Assembly (NCBI GenBank): GCA_041748075.1 | Contig: JBGTDX010000123.1 | Coordinates: 4,263-68,262, forward strand | Direction: 5' to 3' | From: JBGSYJ01 sp041748075 | GTDB taxonomy: Bacteria > Acidobacteriota > Thermoanaerobaculia > Gp7-AA8 | DNA length: 64,000 nt | In this document: positions 33,976 through 40,736 of the stretch, in pieces | Layout: every line of letters begins with the position of its first letter | How positions within the stretch are numbered: the first letter of the stretch is position 1 | Made by a program: the position numbers and the translations under genes | Notes under the pieces: generated by a model | What the model was told of the DNA's origin: nothing | The model's database searches: none | The model's input: only the letters and a program-made list of their open reading frames with translations

Positions 33976-34416
33976 CTAGAGGGAGCGTTTCTTGCCGCGG
34001 ATGTTGCGGCGGCTGCCCTTGGGCTTTCCGGCACCGCCGAAGCGATCACCGCCGGCACCGCCGCCGCCACCGAAACGGTCTCCACCACCACCGCCGCCAC
34101 CGAAGGAACGATCTCCGCCGCCGCCGCCAAAGGGGCGGTCGCCTCCGCCGAATGATGGCGGACGCCGGGGACGCTCATCGGCGGAATTCACACGGAGAGC
34201 GCGGCCGCCGAATTCGAAGCCGTTGAATTTCTCGACCGCCTTTGCGGCGTCCTCGTCTGATTCGAACGTGACGAAGGCGAAGCCCCGGGGGAGGCCGCTT
34301 TCACGGTCCGTCGGAAGAAATACTTCCGAGACCTTGCCCTCCTGGGCGAACAGCGTTTCCAGTTCTTCTCGGGTGGATTTGAAACTCAGGTTGCCGACGA
34401 AAATCTTGGCTGTAAT
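33976..34416 (-). CDS. Glycine-rich RNA-recognition-motif protein
   Basis: A 146-aa RNA-binding protein. One RRM (residues about 3-80) shows RNP2 IFVGNLSF and RNP1 GFAFVTF, followed by a Gly-rich tail of FGGGGG-type repeats and a basic end (GSRRNIRGKKRSL). This form resembles the Rbp proteins of cyanobacteria, which bind RNA and act in post-transcriptional control. Start choice: bacterial homologues begin just before KIFVGNL, and here an ATT codon at 34416 has AGAGGA at normal spacing. A TTG at 34455 (GAGG upstream) would add 13 residues and is the alternative. No ATG is available. Confidence 0.85.
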   Translation of the reverse strand: MTAKIFVGNLSFKSTREELETLFAQEGKVSEVFLPTDRESGLPRGFAFVTFESDEDAAKAVEKFNGFEFGGRALRVNSADERPRRPPSFGGGDRPFGGGGGDRSFGGGGGGGDRFGGGGGAGGDRFGGAGKPKGSRRNIRGKKRSL

Positions 34417-34582
34417 GGCGTCCTCTCTTCTCGCGGCATCAAACCGCGTATTCAAAGCTGCCTCGAACTCGGTGCAGCGTATTCCATCGACAACCGAAGA
34501 GCAGCGAGAATAATGCCTTCCCTCTGCGTGAACCCTCCCGGGCTCTCATTCGTCCCCTTTGGACCGTGGCCGGGGAAAAGGC

Positions 34583-34816
34583 ATGACGAATGACGAATGA
34601 CGAATGACGAATATGGACCGGGCTGGGCCACACCCGAGATTCGTTTTGTTGCCCAATGTCCAGAAATCGGTACTCTATTCGTCATTCGTCATTCGTCATT
34701 CGTCATTCGTAATTCGTAATTCGTCATTCGTCATTCGTCATTCGTCATTCGTCATTCGTCATTCGTCATTCGTCATTCGTCATTCGTCATTCGTCATTCG
34801 TCATTCGTCATTCGTC
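34583..34816. repeat. Inverted pair of GACGAAT heptamer arrays around a short core
   Basis: About four GACGAAT units (34583-34613) face exactly twenty reverse-complement units (ATTCGTC, two variants reading ATTCGTA, 34677-34816) across a 63-base core. The right array ends at the base before the stop codon of the deoxyhypusine-synthase homologue. It fills most of the gap to the RRM gene; the remainder (34456-34582) shows nothing recognisable. Confidence 0.95.
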
Positions 34817-35794
34817 TTACCAGCCGAGCACATACGCGAAGATCAGAGGTGCAACGATCGAGGCGTCCGATTCGATGATGTGCTTCGGGGTGTCGACTCC
34901 CAGCTTGCCCCACGTGATCTTTTCATTCGGCACCGCGCCGGAGTAGGAGCCGTAGCTGGTCGTCGAGTCGCTGATCTGACAGAAGTATCCCCAGAGTGGC
35001 ACGGTGCCGCGCTGCAGGTCCTGGTGAAGCATCGGAACGACGCAGATTGGGAAGTCCCCCGCAATTCCACCGCCGATCTGGAAGAATCCGAGAGAGGAGC
35101 TCCCCGTGAGGTTCGTGTACCACTCCGCGAGCTCGGTCATGTATTCGATCCCGGTACGGACCGTGTGCACGTTCCTGACGTCGCCGGTGATCACGTGTCC
35201 GCTGTACATGTTTCCAAGCGTCGAGTCTTCCCAGCCGGGCACGAACGTAGGAAGGTTCTTCTCCATCGCCGCCCTCATCCAGCTGTCTTTGGGATCAATC
35301 TGAAAACTCTGATCCAGCTTGCCGCTGCGGAGAATCTGATACATGAACTCGTGAGGGAAATAGCGTTCGCCCTTCTGATCGGCCTCCACCCACTCTTCGA
35401 GCACGACTTTTTCGATTCGCCGCATCGCCTCCATTTCGGGGATGCAGGTGTCGGTCACGCGATTCATGTGGCGCTCGAGCAGTGCCTGCTCATCCTGCGC
35501 CGAGAGCTCCCTGTAATTCGGTACCCGGCAGTAGTGATCGTGCGCCACCAGGTTGAAGATGTCCTCTTCGAGGTTGGCTCCCGTGCAGCTGATGCCGTGA
35601 ACTTTGTCCTGGCGGATCATTTCGGCCAGCGACAGGCCGATCTCCGCTGTACTCATGGCCCCGGCCAGGGTGACGAACATTTTGCCGCCCTGGTCGAGAT
35701 GACGAATGTAGTCATCCGCCGCAGCCCGCAGAGCAGCTGCGTTGAAGTGACGGTAATGGTGCTGGATGAAGCTGGTGATGGGTGGAGCGCTCAT
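34817..35794 (-). CDS. Deoxyhypusine synthase family protein
   Basis: A 325-aa homologue of deoxyhypusine synthase. It shows an NAD-fold start (GGKMFVTLAGAMSTAEIGLSL), SCTGANLEEDIFNLVAHDHY, and QIGGGIAGDFP. The region around the catalytic lysine reads NEKITWGKL with Lys297, matching the WGK lysine that forms the enzyme-imine in eukaryotic enzymes. Bacteria lack eIF5A, so the acceptor is probably not a protein hypusine; some bacterial relatives make homospermidine-type polyamines, using NAD and spermidine. The stop codon directly abuts a 20-unit heptamer array. Confidence 0.88.
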   Translation of the reverse strand: MSAPPITSFIQHHYRHFNAAALRAAADDYIRHLDQGGKMFVTLAGAMSTAEIGLSLAEMIRQDKVHGISCTGANLEEDIFNLVAHDHYCRVPNYRELSAQDEQALLERHMNRVTDTCIPEMEAMRRIEKVVLEEWVEADQKGERYFPHEFMYQILRSGKLDQSFQIDPKDSWMRAAMEKNLPTFVPGWEDSTLGNMYSGHVITGDVRNVHTVRTGIEYMTELAEWYTNLTGSSSLGFFQIGGGIAGDFPICVVPMLHQDLQRGTVPLWGYFCQISDSTTSYGSYSGAVPNEKITWGKLGVDTPKHIIESDASIVAPLIFAYVLGW

Positions 35795-35969
35795 TGAAAT
35801 TCACTCTCCGGATCGTCGGACTGGGCCTTGCCTGGGATCAGCTGGTCGCGGGGGACTTAATCAAATGTGCGGGATCTTTGCAAGGTCGTCTCCAGCATCC
35901 GGGCGGGGGATGCATGAATTGTGCGTGCTCGGTAGTAAGATCGGAAAAGCGCAGAGGAGGGATGCCATC

Positions 35970-36395
35970 GTGAAGTGTCCGAGGGACCAGCAGGAGACCG
36001 AGACGCGTATCGTTCAGGATGCGGAAGTCGAGTTGTGCCCACAGTGCGGCGGAATGTATCTCGACCCGGGTGAGCTGAATAAGGTGGCTGGCAAAACGTC
36101 GGGAGATCTCGAGTTCTCGACAGTCGATCGTGATGCATTCCAGCATGAGGACGATTACGGACCCATCCACTGCCCGAAAGATCCCGACGTGCTCATGAAG
36201 AAGGTCGAGTTCGTCATCGAGACCAACATCATTCTCGACTACTGCGAGCGGTGCCGTGGCTTCTGGCTCGACGGGCGGGAACTGACCCGGATCAAAGGTG
36301 AAGTCGAGAAGCTCAACGACGCCGCAATCGAGGTATCCGATCCCCCGTTGGTGCGGCTGTCACAGTTCTTCTGGAATCTGCCCTTTCCCCGCTGA
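35970..36395 (+). CDS. Twin zinc-ribbon (TFIIB-type) protein
   Basis: A 141-aa protein from a GTG start nine bases after AGGAGG. It has two copies of a zinc-ribbon: MKCPRD...ELCPQCGGMYLDPGEL (1-36) and HCPKD...DYCERCRGFWLDGREL (about 64-102), each with four Cys. The second ends in the WLDGREL signature of zf-TFIIB proteins. The domain is found in small bacterial proteins of unknown function. It is divergent from the deoxyhypusine-synthase homologue and converges on the S41 protease gene. Upstream open frame without a ribosome site was left out. Confidence 0.82.
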   Translation: MKCPRDQQETETRIVQDAEVELCPQCGGMYLDPGELNKVAGKTSGDLEFSTVDRDAFQHEDDYGPIHCPKDPDVLMKKVEFVIETNIILDYCERCRGFWLDGRELTRIKGEVEKLNDAAIEVSDPPLVRLSQFFWNLPFPR

Positions 36396-36411
36396 TCCGG
36401 AGAGGTGAATT

Positions 36412-38034
36412 TCAGCCGGCCGGCTGCTTGCGATTCCGCGATGATCCCGTCAACGCGGCGGCTTCCCTGCTGCGTTGGGCGAGCTTCTCGGCCTCTCCCA
36501 GAAGGTCCATAGCGGCGCTGATCTGTGAATCTGACGATACGCGTGCAGGATACGAAGCCCGATAGCCGAACTTCGCCGCGATGATCTCCGCGAGCAGTCC
36601 GCCTCGCAGATACTGCTGATCCACTTCGTTGGCGAGCGCACTCTCGAGCGCATCCGGAGAAACGATCGACTGCTCCAGTGCGCGCGCGCGGATCTTCTCG
36701 TACATTGCATCTGTTACCGTGATTTTCGACGCATCCTCGCCCGCTTTTCGCGCGAGCTCGACCCCGAGGTCGAATAAAATCCCCGCTGCCTCGATGCGTT
36801 GTGTCGCTCGTGAAAGCGTGATCCGCGGCAGTTCCACGTCCGGAGTGATTCCTCCACCTCCCGCAACCTTTCTTCCTGTTGCCGTGACATAGCCCGGCAG
36901 ATCCTGTACGGCTTCCCGTTCGGGATTCGCAACGTAGTAATCGAACAAGGAAGTGTAGTCGCGCTGAATATTGCGGCCGGACGGAGTGTAGTAACGCGAG
37001 GTCGTGAGCGCGAGACCTGCCTCGTAGGGAAGAGTGTAGACGCTCTGCACGAGCCCCTTGCCCCAGCTCGTCTGCCCTGCCACCAGCCCCCGATCATGAT
37101 CCTGAATCGCCCCTGCGACGATCTCCGAGGCCGAAGCGCTGCCATGATCGATCAGGACCACGACCGCAAGATCGAGACTCGGATGTCTTCCCGGTGCGAG
37201 GTACTCCTTGCCTGCGTCGCGCGCGCGGCCTCTGGTGTAGACGATCATTTCTCCGCTGCCAACGAAGTGATCGGTGACGGAAATAGCGGCATCGAGCAGG
37301 CCACCACCGTTTCCACGCAGATCGAGCACGAGTTTCTTCATGCCCCTGCTTCGAAGATCCGACAGGGCTTCTTCGAATTCACGGCCGGTTGTCTCCGTGA
37401 AGTCGGTAATCCGCACATACCCGACGCCGGGCCGGGTGATCAGCGCTGTCGGTACCGAGTTGGTCTCGATCGCCGCGCGGGTGATCTTGAAGGGGATGGG
37501 CTCGTCCGAATCTGCCCGCATCACATTCACTTCAACGGTCGTTCCCTTCGGGCCTTTGAGTCTCCGGACGACTTCTTCATATTCGAGGTGCTCGGTGCTC
37601 ACCCCGTCGACGTGGGAAATGATATCCCCCGCCCTGACGCCGACCCGGCCGGCCGGAGCTCCCTCGTGGGCGCTCACGACCGTCACTCTGTTGTTGCGTT
37701 GCGTGACGAGCAGCCCCACGCCGAAGTAACTGCCGCTCTGGCTCTCTCTCATCCTGTCGTAGCTCTTAGGCTCCAGGAACGCCGAGTGGGGATCGAGGGC
37801 ACTCATCATCCCGCGGATGGACGAGTAGACGAGAGCATCTTCCGGGATTTCCTGTACCGACCAGTACGAAGCCGCCTCGAGAAGCTCGGTGTACTCCCGG
37901 AGCCGGTCCATCAGGCGCTTCTCTTCGGCGGTGACCCGCGCCATGACCATAGGTGCAGCCACTGCGAGGATCAGCGCGAGGAGAATCAGGGCAGGGGGAC
38001 GGAGGCCGGCAGGTCGCATAGCCTGATTGTACAT
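36412..38034 (-). CDS. S41 family carboxyl-terminal processing protease
   Basis: A 540-aa exported tail-specific protease. The N-terminal hydrophobic segment (RPPALILLALILAVAAPMV) is a signal or anchor. A PDZ domain (about 95-180: GSYFGVGLLVTQRNNRV, RVGVRAGDIISHVDGV) is followed by the protease core with the catalytic Ser in DHGSASASE (near 301) and Lys in TSWGKGLVQ (near 325). It trims proteins from the C-terminus in the periplasm, as CtpA/Prc. An extra ~110-residue C-terminal helical region is family-typical. The start is ATG 38034, or 38019 five codons in; neither has a strong ribosome site. Confidence 0.9.
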   Translation of the reverse strand: MYNQAMRPAGLRPPALILLALILAVAAPMVMARVTAEEKRLMDRLREYTELLEAASYWSVQEIPEDALVYSSIRGMMSALDPHSAFLEPKSYDRMRESQSGSYFGVGLLVTQRNNRVTVVSAHEGAPAGRVGVRAGDIISHVDGVSTEHLEYEEVVRRLKGPKGTTVEVNVMRADSDEPIPFKITRAAIETNSVPTALITRPGVGYVRITDFTETTGREFEEALSDLRSRGMKKLVLDLRGNGGGLLDAAISVTDHFVGSGEMIVYTRGRARDAGKEYLAPGRHPSLDLAVVVLIDHGSASASEIVAGAIQDHDRGLVAGQTSWGKGLVQSVYTLPYEAGLALTTSRYYTPSGRNIQRDYTSLFDYYVANPEREAVQDLPGYVTATGRKVAGGGGITPDVELPRITLSRATQRIEAAGILFDLGVELARKAGEDASKITVTDAMYEKIRARALEQSIVSPDALESALANEVDQQYLRGGLLAEIIAAKFGYRASYPARVSSDSQISAAMDLLGEAEKLAQRSREAAALTGSSRNRKQPAG

Positions 38035-38201
38035 TCCGGCCGGGAGTGCAGTGTCAACGAACGGCAAACCGAGGCGGGAGAGAGGCCGATGCCTGCTCCG
38101 GGGATGGGACGCGGTACGACACCTGGATCTCCGGTCGAGCGTCGTCGCCAAAATCCTCGTAACTCTCCACCGGAACGAAGGCAGAGGATCGGAATCCCCG
38201 G

Positions 38202-38567
38202 CTACACCTTCTTATTTCCGTCCCCTTCTTTCCCATCGTTCTCGAAGTCCACCTGGACCTGACGTTCCTCTGGCATCCGGTCCGTACGATCTGGATCAAA
38301 GTCTTTGTCTTCGCCGCTGCGGTCATAGACTCCCGGACGTTCGATGACCTGAAATCCTTCCGCCGGACCGCCTCCGCCCGTCGTACCAAAAACGCCCCCT
38401 TCACCGCTGGGAATGGCGTACCGGCTCTTACCGGAATGTGCGGCCTCGTCGTAGCCTTCCGCTGTGGGATCGTTCTTCTTGCTGCCGCCTGGATCGTTTC
38501 CCTCGAGCTCGTAGTCGATCCCGTCTTCGCCGGGGTTGCCTTTCTGCGGGTCTTTCCTCTTTGCCAT
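38202..38567 (-). CDS. Small acidic, disordered hypothetical protein
   Basis: A 121-aa hydrophilic protein with no membrane segment and high Gly, Asp, Glu and Lys content (DPQKGNPGEDGIDYELEG), likely unfolded. GGAGGATTCC six to ten bases upstream fixes the ATG at 38567, inside a longer frame from 38594. No domain is recognised. It lies between the S41 gene and a nested heptamer repeat region. Confidence 0.6.
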   Translation of the reverse strand: MAKRKDPQKGNPGEDGIDYELEGNDPGGSKKNDPTAEGYDEAAHSGKSRYAIPSGEGGVFGTTGGGGPAEGFQVIERPGVYDRSGEDKDFDPDRTDRMPEERQVQVDFENDGKEGDGNKKV

Positions 38568-38618
38568 GGAATCCTCCACAGTGTGAAGTAACACGATCCG
38601 TACCAGCCCCCGCCGGCC

Positions 38619-38804
38619 GGTTGTGGGTTGTGGGTTGTGGGAGAAGCCAGGCTCTCTGTCAGCTCGTCCTCAGGGGAGCGCGGGTCCCAGAACCGAGAAC
38701 CCAGAACCGGGTGGTATCTGGGTTCTGGGAAAGGCCGGCTATCTGGAGCTCGTTCTCCGGATGTGCGGCTCCCACAACCCAGAAACCACAACCCACAACC
38801 GGGT
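38619..38804. repeat. Two tandem heptamer-bounded hairpin units (GGTTGTG / CAGAACC)
   Basis: Three GGTTGTG units (38619-38641), a ~44-base core, then CCCAGAACC twice (38686-38711). These are followed by a second unit: GGTTCTGGG (38719-38729), a ~42-base core related to the first, and CCCACAACC units (38771-38803). The cores share AGCTCGT-CTC and GCGG-TCCCA blocks, so this is a duplicated cassette whose ends are inverted heptamers. It fills the gap between the small acidic protein and the symporter. Confidence 0.85.
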
Positions 38805-38816
38805 GGGCGGAGAACC

Positions 38817-40511
38817 TCAGGCTGTCGCCGGCCGAGCGACGAATCGCTGGATGACCATGGCCGCGAATACGACCACCAGGCAGCCGATCACGTTGTACCA
38901 GAGGAAGGAAATGCCGGTGAAGGCGAAGCAGACGATCACGACCGCCTCGGCAATCAGGGCCCCGATGAAGGTTGCCGTGCCGCCCACGCTTTTTACGTAG
39001 AACGCCACGAGGAAGATTCCAAGGATCGTTCCGTAGAAGATCGATCCGAGTATGTTGACCGCTTCGATCAGCGACCCCAGTCTCGTTGCATATTGTGCGA
39101 AGAGGATGGCGAACCCCCCCCAGAACACCGTCGCGAGCTTTGACACGATCACGTAGTGGCGGTCTGACCCGACCGGTTTGATCCGGCGCTGATAGACGTC
39201 CACGATCGTGGTCGAAGCCAGCGCGTTGAGCTCCGCGGACGTGGACGACATCGATGCCGACAGAACCGCTGCCATGACGAGACCGACGAGTCCTGCGGGC
39301 AGATAATTCAGGACGAACGTCAGGAAGACGAGATTCGAGTCGTTCGTCTCAGCTCGTGGATTGACTTCCCGGATCAGATCGACAGCCTCGGTTTTTATCC
39401 GCGCCGTCGTTTCCTGGGCGGCGATCAGTCTCGTGCTCGCGGCTTCGACTGTTGCATCATCGCCTGCCCGTCTCGCGGTCACGAGCTCCCTCACTGTGGC
39501 CTGCTTGTCTTCGAAGGCCTCCATATGCTGCTGCTCGAGCGCCTGGTAGCGGGACGCCTGCGGAGAAGATCGAATCTTTGCGGCCTCGACATCATTGAAG
39601 AACAGGGGAGGAGCGACGAATTGATAAAACGCGAAGAGGATCGCGCCTATGAACAGAATGAAGAACTGCATAGGCACCTTCACGATGCCGTTGAGCAGCA
39701 GCCCGAGGCGGCTCTGAGCGACCGACTTTCCTGTGAGATAGCGGCCGACCTGTGACTGGTCGGTTCCGAAGTAGGAGAGTGCGAGAAAAAAGCCTCCGAT
39801 CAGGCCGGACCAGAAGTTGTAGCGGTTGTTGATGTCGAACGAAAAATCGATCGCGTTCAGTCGTCCCATTTTTCCTGCGACGTACGTCGCGTCGATCAGC
39901 GAAACGTCGCGTGGCAGCAGCGAGACCATCACGACGAACGCCGCGACCATTCCGCCGAGGATGATGATCATCTGGACGAAATGAGTGTGGTTGACGGCTT
40001 TGCTGCCTCCTGACGCCGTGTAGGTGATCACGAGAACGCCGATTACGACATTCATGATGTAGAGGTTCCAGCCGAGGAGGATGGAGATGATGAGCGCGGG
40101 AGCGTAAATCGTCAGCCCGCACGCGAGGCCACGCTGGATGAGAAAGAGAAACGCGGCGAGCGAGCGCGTTTTGAGATCGAAGCGACCCTCGAGGTATTCG
40201 TATGCGGTGTAGACCTTGAGACGGTGATAGATCGGAACCGCCGTGATCGAAAGGACGACCATCGCGATGGGAAGCCCGAAGTAGAACTGGATGAAGCGCA
40301 TCCCATCTGCGTACGCCTGCCCGGGTGTCGACAGAAACGTGATGGCGCTCGCCTGAGTGGCCATGATGGCCAGACCGATGGTCCACCACCTCATGTTGCG
40401 ATCGGCGAGCAGAAACCCGTCGAGATTGCGGTTGCGACGGCCTCTCCAGACGCCGTACACGACGACGAATGCGAGGAACCCACCCATCACGATCCAGTCG
40501 AGTGTCCTCAT
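38817..40511 (-). CDS. Sodium:solute symporter (SSS family)
   Basis: A 564-aa inner-membrane transporter with about 13-14 helices. Family marks include FLLADRNMRWWTIGLAIMATQ near residue 33, the TYTASGGSKAV segment near 164, ALSYFGTDQSQVGRYL (about 243-258) and LSASMSSTSAELNALAS (about 417-433), the sodium-site region. A long soluble helical insert (about 310-375) splits the last third. It couples Na+ entry to uptake of an unknown solute. Its ATG overlaps the stop of a 43-aa membrane protein gene (ATGA), in one operon with PIG-L and MutS-like genes. Confidence 0.9.
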   Translation of the reverse strand: MRTLDWIVMGGFLAFVVVYGVWRGRRNRNLDGFLLADRNMRWWTIGLAIMATQASAITFLSTPGQAYADGMRFIQFYFGLPIAMVVLSITAVPIYHRLKVYTAYEYLEGRFDLKTRSLAAFLFLIQRGLACGLTIYAPALIISILLGWNLYIMNVVIGVLVITYTASGGSKAVNHTHFVQMIIILGGMVAAFVVMVSLLPRDVSLIDATYVAGKMGRLNAIDFSFDINNRYNFWSGLIGGFFLALSYFGTDQSQVGRYLTGKSVAQSRLGLLLNGIVKVPMQFFILFIGAILFAFYQFVAPPLFFNDVEAAKIRSSPQASRYQALEQQHMEAFEDKQATVRELVTARRAGDDATVEAASTRLIAAQETTARIKTEAVDLIREVNPRAETNDSNLVFLTFVLNYLPAGLVGLVMAAVLSASMSSTSAELNALASTTIVDVYQRRIKPVGSDRHYVIVSKLATVFWGGFAILFAQYATRLGSLIEAVNILGSIFYGTILGIFLVAFYVKSVGGTATFIGALIAEAVVIVCFAFTGISFLWYNVIGCLVVVFAAMVIQRFVARPATA

Positions 40512-40639
40512 TCGAACGCCTTCGTGAAGATGTAGAAGACGGCGACCTGAAACAGCAGAAACAGGATCACGAACGTGTAGAGCCGGTTCCAGGTGCGCCC
40601 GATCGGAGGAGGAGCTTCCGGGTCGAGGTTGTCGTTCAT
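40508..40639 (-). CDS. 43-aa single-helix membrane protein coupled to the symporter
   Basis: This short gene starts at ATG 40639 after CGGAGGCGACA, an excellent ribosome site. The peptide is MNDNLDPEAPPPIGRTWNRL followed by one membrane helix (YTFVILFLLFQVAVFYIFTKAF). It ends in an ATGA overlap with the symporter start. Size, single helix and coupling fit an accessory subunit of the SSS carrier, like the small partner proteins of other sodium symporters; that role is inferred. Confidence 0.82.
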   Translation of the reverse strand: MNDNLDPEAPPPIGRTWNRLYTFVILFLLFQVAVFYIFTKAFE

Positions 40640-40652
40640 TGTCGCCTCCGGT

Positions 40653-40736
40653 GAATTCAGAATTAAGAATTCAGAATTCAGAATAGACGGAGAGCGAGTT
40701 GCTTTCTGAATTCTGCATTCTCAATTCTCAATTCTT
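40653..40736. repeat. Inverted pair of AATTCAG-type heptamer arrays inside an operon
   Basis: Left array 40653-40685 (AATTCAG, AATTAAG units) and right array 40704-40736 (TTCTGAA, TTCTGCA, TTCTCAA units) flank a ~18-base GC-rich core. The stop codon of the PIG-L gene (40728-40730) lies inside the right array. It separates PIG-L from the 43-aa protein within the operon. Confidence 0.9.

Noticed and set aside
34677..34816. CRISPR-like array
   Set aside because: The repeats are uninterrupted 7-mers with no spacers, and there are no cas genes in the window.
38026..38057. Promoter for the S41 protease gene: TTGACA (38057-38052) and TACAAT (38031-38026) on the minus strand
   Set aside because: The spacer is 20 bases, too long for a standard sigma-70 promoter, and the -10 box would overlap the first codons of the ATG 38034 start.
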